41,176 nucleotides of DNA from an uncultured Granulicella sp. (GTDB lineage Bacteria > Acidobacteriota > Terriglobia > Terriglobales > Acidobacteriaceae), in the NCBI GenBank assembly GCA_903932155.1, contig CAIZFH010000156.1, positions 1-41,176 of the forward strand. The letters run 5' to 3'. Below the pieces are notes generated by a model. It was not told where the DNA came from. It saw nothing but the letters and a program-made list of their open reading frames with translations, and searched no databases. Position numbers and translations under genes: made by a program. Position 1 is the first letter of the stretch, and each line of letters opens with the position of its first letter. Positions 1 to 8,249 of this stretch are shown here, one piece after another.

Positions 1-1479
1 ACCTTCGTCTCCCCGCAGACCTTCAACAGCCTCTTCACCATGCATGGCACCACCATGGTCTTCTTCGTGGGAATGCCCATCCTCTTCGGATTCGGCAACT
101 ACCTTGTCCCGCTCATGATCGGCGCTCGCGACATGGCCTTCCCCCGCCTCAACGCCTTCAGCTTCTGGATCTCCGCCTTCGGCGGCTTTCTACTCTACTT
201 CAGTTACTTCGGCGCCAGCGGCCTCTCCGGTGCCGGCGGTGCGCCAGATGTTGGATGGTTCGCCTACGCGCCGCTCACCGCCCACGTCTTCTCCCCCGGC
301 CACAGCACAGACTACTGGACTCTCGCCATCCTGCTCAGCGGAATCGGCAGCATCGGCACCGCGCTCAACATCGTCGCCACCACGCTCTGCATGCGTTGCC
401 CCGGCATGAAGCTCAGCCGCATGCCTCTGCTCGTCTGGCTCTATCTGGTCACGTCCTCGCTCGTCTTCGTCACCATCAGCCCGCTCACCGCCGCGCAGAT
501 CATGTTGATGCTCGACCGCTACGCCGGCTCCCACTTCTTCGACACTCAGGCCGGCGGCTCCGCTGTCCTCTGGATGCACTTCTTCTGGATCTTCGGCCAT
601 CCTGAGGTCTACATCCTCATCCTCCCAGCCTTCGCCTTTGCCAACGAGATCATCCCCGTCTTCTCGCGCAAGGCCATCTTCGGCTACCCCGCTATGGTCG
701 CCGCATCCGTCGGCATCGGATTCATCAGCCTCAGCGTCTGGGCCCACCACATGTTCACCGTCGGCCTCGGCCCCGGAGCCAACACCTTCTTCACCCTCGC
801 CACCATGGTCATCTCCGTGCCCACTGGCATCAAGCTCTTCAACTGGCTGGCCACCATCTGGGGCGGCAAAATTCACTTCACCGCTTCCATGATGTTCGCC
901 ATCGGTTTCCTCTTCCAGTTCCTCATCGCCGGACTCACTGGAATCATGCTCTCTGTCGCGCCCTTCGACTGGCAGCTTGGCAGCAGCTACTTCGTCGTCG
1001 CTCACTTCCACTACGTCCTGGTCGGCGCCATCCTCTTCATGATCTTCTCCGCCTTCTATTACTGGTATCCCAAAATGTCAGGCCGCATGTTGAGCGAGCG
1101 CCTCGGCAAATGGCACTTCTGGATCTTCCTCATCGGCTTCCATCTCACCTTCGACTTCATGCACGTCCCCGGCCTTCTCGGCATGCCCCGCCGTATCTAC
1201 ACCTACGAGGCAGACCGCGGCTGGATGATCTGGAACATGATCATCTCTAGCGGAGCCATCTTCCAGGCCGCCGGAACCCTGCTCTTCGTCTACAACATGG
1301 TCTGGTCGTACTTCAAAGGCCCCATCGCCGGCCCCGATCCCTGGGATGCCTGGACCCTCGAGTGGTCCACTCCCTCACCTCCACCTGAATATAACTTCGC
1401 CGTAATTCCCACTGTCGACAGCCGCCGTCCCCTCTGGGACATCAAGCATCCCGACGATCCCGACAGCCGTTACGAATAG
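1..1479 (+). CDS. ctaD: cytochrome c oxidase subunit I, 5' end missing
   Basis: This is the catalytic subunit of a heme-copper oxidase, which reduces O2 to water and pumps protons across the inner membrane. The frame is open from base 1, so the first helix (roughly 60-70 residues) lies outside the window. The first visible part has the M-H-G-T-T-M motif whose His is the heme a ligand of helix II. The H-P-E-V-Y motif (CuB His and the cross-linked Tyr), the H-H-M pair of CuB ligands and the V-A-H-F-H-Y motif (heme a3 and a ligands) follow in the family order, so the enzyme looks intact. About 12 transmembrane helices are expected in the full protein; eleven or so are visible. Subunit III follows 15 bases downstream. 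Subunit II is not seen and probably lies upstream. Confidence 0.96.
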   Translation, partial: TFVSPQTFNSLFTMHGTTMVFFVGMPILFGFGNYLVPLMIGARDMAFPRLNAFSFWISAFGGFLLYFSYFGASGLSGAGGAPDVGWFAYAPLTAHVFSPGHSTDYWTLAILLSGIGSIGTALNIVATTLCMRCPGMKLSRMPLLVWLYLVTSSLVFVTISPLTAAQIMLMLDRYAGSHFFDTQAGGSAVLWMHFFWIFGHPEVYILILPAFAFANEIIPVFSRKAIFGYPAMVAASVGIGFISLSVWAHHMFTVGLGPGANTFFTLATMVISVPTGIKLFNWLATIWGGKIHFTASMMFAIGFLFQFLIAGLTGIMLSVAPFDWQLGSSYFVVAHFHYVLVGAILFMIFSAFYYWYPKMSGRMLSERLGKWHFWIFLIGFHLTFDFMHVPGLLGMPRRIYTYEADRGWMIWNMIISSGAIFQAAGTLLFVYNMVWSYFKGPIAGPDPWDAWTLEWSTPSPPPEYNFAVIPTVDSRRPLWDIKHPDDPDSRYE

Positions 1480-1494
1480 AGAGGATCACGCACC

Positions 1495-2085
1495 TTGAGC
1501 CAGACCGCCATCATCCCGCAAACCACCCCCTGGGTCCTGCCCTCCCGCGGAGTCGTTGGCATGGCCTGCCTCATCATCGCCGAATCCGCCATCTTCACCA
1601 TCTTCGTCGTCGCCTATCTCTACTACCTCGGCAAGGATCGCACCGGCCCCACCCCGCGACAGGTCCTCGACCTTCCCATCTTCACCTCCATCTGCCTGCT
1701 CTCCAGCAGCATCTCCGTTCACCTCGCCGTCTCCGCACTGCACAACGCCAAGCGCGGCCTCTGCTCTCTCTGGCTCGCTGTCACCGTCCTCCTCGGCAGC
1801 ATCTTCCTTGGCGGCACTGCGCTCGAGTGGTACAAACTGATCGTCCACGATGGCCTCACCCTGCAAACCAATCTCTTCGGCACCACCTTCTACTCGCTGG
1901 TCGGCCTGCACGCCACGCACGTCCTGGTCGGCCTCGTCATGCTCTCACTTGCATTGATCTTTTCCCTCAATGGCTCCATGACCGCCAAACACACCGGCCG
2001 CCTCGAAGTCCTCTCTCTCTACTGGCACTTCGTCGACGCCGTATGGGTCGTCGTCTTCACCGTCGTATACGTCCTCGGCAGATAA
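1495..2085 (+). CDS. ctaE: cytochrome c oxidase subunit III
   Basis: This 196-aa protein is the short, five-helix form of oxidase subunit III, an integral membrane subunit that supports subunit I. Its signature is the E-W-Y (about residue 112) followed by the helix with G-L-H-A-T-H-V-L-V-G, and it ends with the typical H-F-V-D-A-V-W-V-V-V-F helix. The start is TTG at 1495, preceded by GAGAGGA at 1480-1486. No other start gives a full first helix with a ribosome binding site. It is cotranscribed with subunit I (15-base gap) and with the membrane protein that follows. Confidence 0.94.
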   Translation: MSQTAIIPQTTPWVLPSRGVVGMACLIIAESAIFTIFVVAYLYYLGKDRTGPTPRQVLDLPIFTSICLLSSSISVHLAVSALHNAKRGLCSLWLAVTVLLGSIFLGGTALEWYKLIVHDGLTLQTNLFGTTFYSLVGLHATHVLVGLVMLSLALIFSLNGSMTAKHTGRLEVLSLYWHFVDAVWVVVFTVVYVLGR

Positions 2086-2109
2086 TTCATCCCACAGAAA
2101 GGAGCCCCG

Positions 2110-2994
2110 ATGTCCGACGATCCCGCCACCATCCAGCTTCCCCGCCCCACCGCATGGCCCATGGTTCTTGCCCTCGGCCTCTCGCTCATCTTTGCGGGAA
2201 TGGTCACCAGTCTTGCGGTCGGCATCCTCGGTCTTCTGCTCACCATCGCAGGCATCGTCGGCTGGTTTCGTCAGGTGTTACCGCACGAGGCGCATGTCTC
2301 CGTCCCCGTCCACGACGAACAGGTTGAGATCGCCAGCCTTCGTACTCTCATCCAGCATCCTCCCCACGCCGCCAGCGAGTCACCGCGCAAGATCCTCCCC
2401 GTCGAAACCTTCCTCATCAGCAACGGTATCAAGGGCGGCATCGCCGGTGGGACGGCGATGGTTGTCCCGGCGACAATCTTCAGCCTGCTCAAATACCACA
2501 GCCTTTGGTACTCGGTGAACCTTTTAGCGGCGGGCGGCTTCGTCAGTTGGTCGGGGGCCAGCAACGCATTCCTCAGCCAGTTCCATCTGCAGGGAGTGAT
2601 CGCAGGATTCCTCATACAGGGCTTTGTCTCGCTACTGGTTGGCCTTCTCTACGGGGCTATGCTGCCTATGTTTCCCAGATATCCCATCTTCACGGCGGGC
2701 TTCATGGTGCCGCTGCTGTTTACTGGAATTGTGTACTCGGCCCTCAACTTTGTCAGCCCCATTCTCAACCAACGCATCGATTGGTTCTGGTTCATCCTCT
2801 CCCAGTTCGCCTTCGGTCTGGTCTGCGGCTTCGTCGTCAACCTGCAAACCAAAGTGCGCACGCCCCAATTCCAGGCCCTTCCATTCGCCCTCCGCGCAGG
2901 CCTGCACAGCGATCAGCCTGAATCCGATCTTGATAAGTCCGCCGTTTCGCAATCTCCCGCCAACTATACAGACAAGGAAGACGGCCGCCCATGA
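2110..2994 (+). CDS. polytopic membrane protein of the oxidase operon, unknown function
   Basis: The 294-aa protein begins with two hydrophobic segments (about residues 14-52) ending in V-G-W-F-R-Q-V-L-P-H-E, a pattern often seen in small oxidase-associated membrane proteins. A soluble stretch of about 70 residues follows, then four or five more membrane helices (about residues 110-265) with Gly-rich G-G-I-A-G-G-T-A. I do not recognise a catalytic motif. The ribosome binding site AAAGGAG (2098-2104) fixes the start. The stop overlaps the next start by four bases (ATGA at 2991), so it is translationally coupled to the cytochrome c gene. From position it is probably a subunit or assembly/stability factor of the respiratory complex. 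Confidence 0.85.
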   Translation: MSDDPATIQLPRPTAWPMVLALGLSLIFAGMVTSLAVGILGLLLTIAGIVGWFRQVLPHEAHVSVPVHDEQVEIASLRTLIQHPPHAASESPRKILPVETFLISNGIKGGIAGGTAMVVPATIFSLLKYHSLWYSVNLLAAGGFVSWSGASNAFLSQFHLQGVIAGFLIQGFVSLLVGLLYGAMLPMFPRYPIFTAGFMVPLLFTGIVYSALNFVSPILNQRIDWFWFILSQFAFGLVCGFVVNLQTKVRTPQFQALPFALRAGLHSDQPESDLDKSAVSQSPANYTDKEDGRP

Positions 2995-3767
2995 ACCTGC
3001 GTTCCCTCATCCCGTCTCTTCTCGCCTGCGCCGCGGTGCTTTCCTCCGCAGGCTGCAACTCTGCGCCCGGCAGGCCCGGCCCCAATCCTGAAGTCGCTCG
3101 CCCCGAACAGCTCCTCGACTTCTCCACTCTCTACGCCCAGAACTGCGCCTCCTGCCACGGCGTCAACGGCCACAACGGCGCGGCCATCTCGCTCGCCAAC
3201 CCCGTCTATCTTGCCGTCGCCGGCGTCGGCAATATCCAACGCGTCACATCCCTCGGCGTTCCCGGCACCGCCATGCCTCCCTTCGCGCGCTCCGCCGGCG
3301 GCATGTTGACCGACCAGCAAATCGCCGTTCTCTCTCAGCAGATGGTCGCGCTCTGGGGCAATCCCTCCACCATCGGCGGCATCACTCCACCTGCCTACGC
3401 CAGTTCCACACTCGGCGATCCAGCACGCGGCCTGCAGGCCTTTATGAAATTCTGCGGCCAATGTCACCTCGATGCCTCGTACCCCAACGGCCTCCCAACC
3501 GGGGCAGTCTCCATTCTGCTACCGCAAATGCCCGACAAGCTCGCGCCCGGGTCCCTGATAGATCCCGCCTACCTCGCCCTCATCAGTGACCAAGGCCTGC
3601 GCAGCTTCCTCATCGCCGGTCAGCCCGAGCAGGGAATGCCCGACTGGCGTCATCACCTCACCAACCCAGCCCGCGCCATCACCGACCAGGAGATCACCGA
3701 CCTCGTAGCCTGGCTCGCCTCGCATCGCATCGCAACCCCCGGCCAACCTTATCCATCGCATCCGTAG
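2991..3767 (+). CDS. diheme lipoprotein cytochrome c
   Basis: The 258-aa protein has an N-terminal signal ending in S-S-A-G-C with the lipidated Cys at residue 22, so it should be anchored on the periplasmic face. There are two covalent heme c sites: C52-A-S-C-H56 and C155-G-Q-C-H159. Met-Pro pairs in M-P-P-F (about 95) and M-P-D-W (about 217) are candidates for the axial Met ligands. It probably carries electrons between the Rieske/cytochrome b module encoded just downstream and the oxidase upstream. The start overlaps the previous stop (ATGA) and the next gene begins 15 bases after its stop. Confidence 0.92.
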   Translation: MNLRSLIPSLLACAAVLSSAGCNSAPGRPGPNPEVARPEQLLDFSTLYAQNCASCHGVNGHNGAAISLANPVYLAVAGVGNIQRVTSLGVPGTAMPPFARSAGGMLTDQQIAVLSQQMVALWGNPSTIGGITPPAYASSTLGDPARGLQAFMKFCGQCHLDASYPNGLPTGAVSILLPQMPDKLAPGSLIDPAYLALISDQGLRSFLIAGQPEQGMPDWRHHLTNPARAITDQEITDLVAWLASHRIATPGQPYPSHP

Positions 3768-3782
3768 CAAGCGGAGAGACCC

Positions 3783-4418
3783 ATGAGCGAAGATCAAATC
3801 AATCCCGCCCCGCCAGTCCATAGCGATCCAGCCGCCCACTCCCGCCGCGTCTTCCTCTTCAAGCTCTCCCTCGCGCTCAATGCCGCTGTCGGAGCAGTCC
3901 TCGCTGTGCCTCTGGTCAGTTACCTACTCGGCCCTGCTCTGAAAAAATCCTCCTCCATAGGCGCATGGATCCCCCTCGGCCCACTCACCGACTTCCCCAT
4001 CGGCGAAACCCGTCTCGCCAGCTTCCGCAGTCCCGTCGCCAGCTTCAACGACGGCGACACCGCTAACACCGCCTGCTGGGTGCGCCGCATCGCTGATCAA
4101 GAATTTCAGGTCTTCGCCATCAACTGTGCGCATCTTGGATGCCCTGTCCGCTGGTTCGCTCAATCCAAACTCTTCCTCTGCCCCTGTCACGGCGGCGCCT
4201 ACTACGAGGACGGCTCCAGAGCCTCCGGCCCGCCTGAGCGCGGCCTCTTTGAGTACCGCTACCAGATCGCCAACAACGCCCTCCTCATCCATGCAGGCGA
4301 CATGCCCACACTCGCCACTCAGGCCTCCTGCAAACCCAAGCCATTAATCCAGATTCACCCCGCCACACCCCAATCCGCCGAATCCACCTCTCCGAGGTCC
4401 AGCCAATGGCCAGCTTGA
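3783..4418 (+). CDS. Rieske [2Fe-2S] protein
   Basis: The 211-aa protein has one N-terminal membrane anchor (about residues 24-50) and then a Rieske domain. Box I is C115-A-H117-L-G-C120 and box II is C133-P-C135-H136-G-G. By homology with the bc1 Rieske protein, C115, H117, C133 and H136 bind the cluster and C120-C135 form the disulfide. It accepts electrons from quinol at cytochrome b and passes them to a cytochrome c. A Pro/Ser-rich tail of about 40 residues follows the fold. A GGAGAG ribosome binding site precedes the ATG, and the end overlaps the cytochrome b gene by 13 bases. Confidence 0.93.
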   Translation: MSEDQINPAPPVHSDPAAHSRRVFLFKLSLALNAAVGAVLAVPLVSYLLGPALKKSSSIGAWIPLGPLTDFPIGETRLASFRSPVASFNDGDTANTACWVRRIADQEFQVFAINCAHLGCPVRWFAQSKLFLCPCHGGAYYEDGSRASGPPERGLFEYRYQIANNALLIHAGDMPTLATQASCKPKPLIQIHPATPQSAESTSPRSSQWPA

Positions 4419-5884
4419 AACAGCGCGTTCTTGATTGGTTAGACCTGCGCCTCGGCCTCATCCGCCCACTCACCGATGCCGCCACGCATCCCACACCCGT
4501 CAACAGTGCAAGCTGGCTCTACGTCTTCGGCTCCGCGGCAACAGTCCTTCTTATCCTGCAAGTCGTCACCGGAATCCTTCTCGCTCTCGTCTACAGCCCA
4601 TCGGCCAACGAGGCCTGGGCCAGTCTCGGCCTGCTCAACCACACCATCCCGCTCGGTTGGTATCTCCGCGCCCTGCACGGCTGGGGATCAGACTTCATGA
4701 TCGCCATCGTGCTCCTGCACATGGTCCAGGTCTTTCTCTTCGGCGCCTACAAATTCCCCCGCGAGTTGACGTGGATCGTCGGCGTCGGCCTTCTTCTTCT
4801 CACTCTCGCCATGGCCTTCACCGGCCAGGTCATGCGCTTCGATCAGGACTCCTACTGGGGTCTCGGCATCGGCGCATCCATCATCAGCCGAGTCCCGTTC
4901 ATCGGCGCGCCTCTTGTTCATCTTCTGCTCGGCGGGCCCATCCTCGGCGGAGCAACCCTCTCCCGTTTCTTCACCCTGCATGTCTTCGTTATCCCAGGCC
5001 TTCTCCTGGCCGCTGTCGCCGTCCACATCTGGATGGTTCTCCTCCACGGCGTCAGCGACTGGCCCATGCCCGGCCGCATCGTGCGCCGTACAACATATCA
5101 GCAGCAGTACCACGAGCTCACCGCCTCCACCGGCATCCCCTTCGTCCCCGACGCCGCATGGAAAGACGCCGTATTCGCCGCCGCAATCATTCTCGCCGTC
5201 ATGGCCTGCGCCTTCTTCTTCGGCCCCATCGGTCCCAGCGGAGTACCCGATCCCACCATCATCCAGACCGCGCCCAAGCCCGACTTCGCATTCCTCTGGA
5301 TCTACGCAGTGCTCGCCTTCCTGCCCACCTCGCTGGAAACTCCAGTCATGATGATCGCGCCAGTCCTCATCATCGCCGCGCTACTCCTTCTACCCATCTT
5401 CGCCGGCGAAGGCGAGCGTCACTGGTCGCGCCGTCCCGTCGCCGTGCTGCTTATCTCCGTCATCGCGGTTACGCTCGGAATCTTCACTCACCTCGGCACC
5501 TACACGCCGTGGAGCCCCATCATGGACGCGTGGACCAGCGCCCCCATTCCGCCCAGTCTCCTCCTCAACCGCACTCCGCTCGAACGACAGGGCGCCCTCG
5601 TCCTCCAGGACAAGCAGTGCCGCAACTGCCACTCCATCGCCGGCGCCGGCGGTCAGCGTGGCCCCGCGCTCGACGCTATTGCATCCCGCATGACAGAAGA
5701 TCAGATCATTCGCCAGGTCCTGCAGGGCGGCGGCAACATGCCCGCTTACGGCAACGCCCTCAACCCCTCCGAGACCAAGGCCCTCATGCGTTTCCTCATG
5801 ACCCTGCGCGGCAACAACCTCGCCCCCGCCATCGACGCCTCCACTCACCTCACCCACCCCACCTCATCCCCGCCGAAGCCATAG
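4406..5884 (+). CDS. cytochrome b with fused C-terminal cytochrome c domain
   Basis: The 492-aa protein joins three parts: a cytochrome b N-terminal four-helix bundle, the cytochrome b C-terminal helices, and a soluble class I cytochrome c domain. Heme b ligands are visible as two His in L-H-G-W-G-S-D-F and L-L-H-M-V-Q of helix B and two in T-L-H-V-F and A-V-H-I-W of helix D. The heme c site is C405-R-N-C-H409 with a later N-M-P-A-Y-G giving the likely Met ligand. With the overlapping Rieske gene it forms a bc-type quinol:cytochrome c oxidoreductase core. A c-domain fused to cytochrome b takes the place of cytochrome c1; none is seen as a separate gene, though the diheme lipoprotein may also serve. 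Confidence 0.93.
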   Translation: MASLKQRVLDWLDLRLGLIRPLTDAATHPTPVNSASWLYVFGSAATVLLILQVVTGILLALVYSPSANEAWASLGLLNHTIPLGWYLRALHGWGSDFMIAIVLLHMVQVFLFGAYKFPRELTWIVGVGLLLLTLAMAFTGQVMRFDQDSYWGLGIGASIISRVPFIGAPLVHLLLGGPILGGATLSRFFTLHVFVIPGLLLAAVAVHIWMVLLHGVSDWPMPGRIVRRTTYQQQYHELTASTGIPFVPDAAWKDAVFAAAIILAVMACAFFFGPIGPSGVPDPTIIQTAPKPDFAFLWIYAVLAFLPTSLETPVMMIAPVLIIAALLLLPIFAGEGERHWSRRPVAVLLISVIAVTLGIFTHLGTYTPWSPIMDAWTSAPIPPSLLLNRTPLERQGALVLQDKQCRNCHSIAGAGGQRGPALDAIASRMTEDQIIRQVLQGGGNMPAYGNALNPSETKALMRFLMTLRGNNLAPAIDASTHLTHPTSSPPKP

Positions 5885-5888
5885 CCCC

Positions 5889-6746
5889 ATGTCCCCCGCC
5901 GTCCACGATATCTTCGCCGATTGGACCCTCCCCCTCGGGCTCACTCTCTCCGTCGCACTCCTCGCCGCCCTATACCTCCGCGGCTGGCTCGCCATCCGCC
6001 GCACCCGCCCCGCGCAGTTCGACTCCTTCCGTTTCGCCTCCTTCCTCTCCGGCCTCGCCCTCTTCTGGATCGCCTCCGCATCCCCACTCGATGGATTCGC
6101 AGACGCACTCCTCACCGCCCACATGGTCGAGCATCTTCTCCTCATGTCCGCCATCCCCATGCTTCTTCTCTACGCCCAGCCGGTCGTCCCGCTCCTGCGC
6201 GGCCTTCCCACATTCATCATCCACTTGCTAGTCGGCCCGCTACTGCGTGTTTCCATCCTCCGCCGCATCGCGCACTGGCTCGTCTCGCCTGCCATTGCAT
6301 GGCTTGCCATGAACCTCGCCTATCTCTGCTGGCACGTCCCCGCCGCCTACAACTTCGCGCTGCAGAACGAAACCGTCCACGGCATTGAGCATCTCTGTTT
6401 CCTCTTCACCGCGCTCCTCTTTTGGTGGACCATCCTTCGCCCTTGGCCCGCCACCCCTCGCCCCAACGATTGGGGAGCCATCGTCTACCTCGCCCTCTCC
6501 GATGTCGTCATGACACTGCTCTCAGCCTTTCTCGCCTTCTGCGACCGTCCCGTCTACAGCTTCTACATCGACCACCCCAACCCCTTCCTCATCCCCGTGC
6601 TCGACGATCAGGTCCTCGGTGCCGTCCTCATGTGGGTCCTCGGCTCCTTCGCCTTCCTCATCCCCGCCATGCTCCTCACCCTCCGCCTCCTCTCCCCATC
6701 CAAGAAGTCGGGTGCCCCATCCTTGCCGCAGCCTTATCGCGGCTAG
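5889..6746 (+). CDS. ctaG: cytochrome c oxidase assembly factor, CtaG (caa3 type) family
   Basis: The 285-aa integral membrane protein has about seven helices. It has the family's paired-histidine signatures A-H78-M-V-E-H82-L-L-L, W-H-V-P-A-A-Y-N and H-G-I-E-H-L-C-F in successive helices. Members of this family (Bacillus CtaG type, unrelated to Cox11) help form active caa3 oxidase, probably through copper delivery to subunit I. It starts four bases after the cytochrome b stop with no strong ribosome binding site, so it probably depends on translational coupling. Its last 13 codons lie inside a REP-like palindrome (6710-6752), so the C-terminal residues may be recently changed. Confidence 0.9.
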   Translation: MSPAVHDIFADWTLPLGLTLSVALLAALYLRGWLAIRRTRPAQFDSFRFASFLSGLALFWIASASPLDGFADALLTAHMVEHLLLMSAIPMLLLYAQPVVPLLRGLPTFIIHLLVGPLLRVSILRRIAHWLVSPAIAWLAMNLAYLCWHVPAAYNFALQNETVHGIEHLCFLFTALLFWWTILRPWPATPRPNDWGAIVYLALSDVVMTLLSAFLAFCDRPVYSFYIDHPNPFLIPVLDDQVLGAVLMWVLGSFAFLIPAMLLTLRLLSPSKKSGAPSLPQPYRG

Positions 6747-6796
6747 CGTGGGATTTCGGGTGCCCCATTCATCGCGGTTCTATCGCGATGGGTGGG
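6710..6796. repeat. two REP-like palindromes, the first overlapping the end of ctaG
   Basis: Copy 1 (6710-6752) and copy 2 (6758-6796) share the frame GGGTGCCCCAT, a GC palindrome around a central TTATCG or CTATCG, then GTGGG. The palindrome arms differ (GCCGC/GCGGC in copy 1, CATCGCG/CGCGATG in copy 2), so the structure is conserved by compensating changes rather than by identity. A third copy lies at 7154-7190. Copy 1 supplies the last codons and stop of ctaG. Confidence 0.75.
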
Positions 6797-6847
6797 TTAT
6801 CGTTTGCGGCAGCAAACGACCCTTCTTTCGACCACTCACAAACACTC

Positions 6848-6950
6848 GTCATTCTGGAGCAGCAAGAATCTCCGTCGCTGCCCTTGCTTGTTCCTGCTTG
6901 TCATTCTGAGCGCCGCGAAGACTCCCCGTAGTGACACTTGCCGTTGCCGA
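6848..6950. repeat. imperfect tandem repeat, two units of about 52 bp
   Basis: Both units begin with GTCATTCTG (6848 and 6900), continue with an A/G/C-rich stretch ending in AGAATCTCCGT or AGACTCCCCGT, and close with a TTGC-rich segment. The units are about 70% alike by eye. No open frame runs through them convincingly. They look like a small intergenic repeat family. Confidence 0.55.
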
Positions 6951-6958
6951 TTCTTAAC

Positions 6959-6979
6959 TAACCACTACCCACTAACCAC
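6959..6979. repeat. heptanucleotide array, three units
   Basis: The sequence reads TAACCAC, TACCCAC, TAACCAC in direct register, a period of 7. A second, longer array with the same period but a different unit lies at 24411-24459. Confidence 0.6.
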
Positions 6980-7114
6980 TGTTTTTCTTGTCAATACCCT
7001 CGAACCTCCAAATTCCCCGTAACCCACTCCATCCAAATCACATAAAAGTTGAAAATAGTTGGCATACTAGTTTCTATCCACGGCGTACAATTAAGGTAGT
7101 GAGTTAAACAAGAA

Positions 7115-7140
7115 GCCCGTCTCCTAGGACGGGCCTTTGT
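7115..7140 (+). terminator. terminator-like hairpin
   Basis: The arms GCCCGTC (7115-7121) and GACGGGC (7128-7134) pair perfectly around a six-base loop, followed by CTTTGT. In the reverse direction the stem is followed by TTCTTGTTT, so it could act on both strands. It sits between the respiratory operon and the transposase and would insulate them. Confidence 0.6.
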
Positions 7141-7153
7141 ATTTAACCGACGC

Positions 7154-7190
7154 GGGTGCCCCATTCATGCGGTCTTATCGCATGAGTGGG
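7154..7190. repeat. third REP-like palindrome
   Basis: It starts with GGGTGCCCCATTCATGCG, has the central TCTTATCG and ends CATGAGTGGG, the same frame as the two copies at 6710-6796. The arms are CATGCG and CGCATG. Confidence 0.7.
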
Positions 7191-7334
7191 ATCCGGATCT
7201 TTGCTTTTAATCTCTCCAAGCCGCCGCCGGGGTCGTATACCACCGGTACATATACTTTAATCTTTACTTTGAATACTTTGCGAAGGTAATTATCCCTTGA
7301 CATCAGGTACGCGTTATGGCATACTTGATTCATT

Positions 7335-8249
7335 ATGAAGGTCAAACAATCCATTCCGGTCGCTAAACGGTTCACAATACAGCAGTTCAACGCTCTATTC
7401 CCGACTGATGACGCTTGCCTTGTTTGGCTCATGGGGCAGCGTTATCCCGATGGTATCGCATTCTGCGATAAGTGCCTCACCGAGCGCAAACATCACCGCA
7501 TCGCAGCGCGTAGAGCATGGTCTTGCGACTACTGCGGCAAGATGATCTCGCCTACAGCGGGTTCGATCTTTGCCAAGTCGCCTACGCCTTTGCGCCTCTG
7601 GTTCTATGCGATGTACCTCATGGGTCAAACCCGATGCGGCATCTCGGCCAAACAGATTCAGCGCGAAACCGGCGTGACTTACAAGACGGCATGGCGCATG
7701 TTCAAGCAGATTCGTACCCTGATGTCGGAGGACATCAGACTGGAGGGATCGTCAGTGGAATGCGACGAAACCTACTACGGCGCAGCCCTCAAAAATAAAC
7801 ATCGTAGCAAACTGAAGCAGGGTACGCATAAGGATAAGCAACCCATCTTCGGCATGGTCGAGCGCGGCGGTCGGGTTGTGACGCGAGTGGTTCCGAACGC
7901 CAAAGAAACAACCCTGCTGCCGATCATCGCGGAGCGCGTACTGCCAGCGTCCACCATCTTCACAGACTGCTACACACCATACGACAACCTGCACAAGATG
8001 CCGCAAGGATACAATCATCAGCGCATCAACCACGGCGCGAAGGTCTACGTCATGGGAGACATTCACACCCAATCCATCGAAGGCTTCTGGAGCCTATTGA
8101 AGCGTGGGATCGGGGGAGTTTATCACTCGGTCAGCGCGAAGTATTTGCAGTCGTACTGCGACGAATACAGCTACCGATACAACCGCCGATTCGACGATCA
8201 GCCGATGTTTACTTCGCTGCTTGTTGATGCCGTGGCGAAGGCGGAATAG
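7335..8249 (+). CDS. IS1595-family (ISXO2-like) transposase
   Basis: The 304-aa protein has the family layout. An N-terminal zinc-ribbon (C44-x2-C47 and C64-x2-C67) is followed by a helix-turn-helix region (about 85-125) and an RNase H-like catalytic domain. The candidate catalytic residues are D144 in E-C-D-E-T-Y-Y-G, D211 in F-T-D-C-Y-T, and E249 in S-I-E-G-F-W with K256 nearby. Length is normal and no frameshift is seen, so it may be active. There is no clear ribosome binding site. I could not find convincing terminal inverted repeats within 200 bases on either side, so the ends of the element are not defined. A small gene on the other strand overlaps its 3' end. Confidence 0.92.
   Translation: MKVKQSIPVAKRFTIQQFNALFPTDDACLVWLMGQRYPDGIAFCDKCLTERKHHRIAARRAWSCDYCGKMISPTAGSIFAKSPTPLRLWFYAMYLMGQTRCGISAKQIQRETGVTYKTAWRMFKQIRTLMSEDIRLEGSSVECDETYYGAALKNKHRSKLKQGTHKDKQPIFGMVERGGRVVTRVVPNAKETTLLPIIAERVLPASTIFTDCYTPYDNLHKMPQGYNHQRINHGAKVYVMGDIHTQSIEGFWSLLKRGIGGVYHSVSAKYLQSYCDEYSYRYNRRFDDQPMFTSLLVDAVAKAE

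Larger units (their letters stand above)
6747..7334. other. intergenic region between ctaG and the transposase; repeats only
   Basis: I see no gene in these 588 bases. They hold REP-like palindromes, two copies of an approximately 52-bp repeat, a short heptamer array and one terminator-like hairpin, each listed separately. The 100 bases directly before the transposase are AT-richer and show no clear terminal inverted repeat. Confidence 0.7.

Noticed and set aside
4435-6231. A 598-aa open frame on the + strand
   Set aside because: It overlaps cytochrome b and ctaG in another frame and is almost all Arg, His, Pro and Ser, the usual shadow composition.
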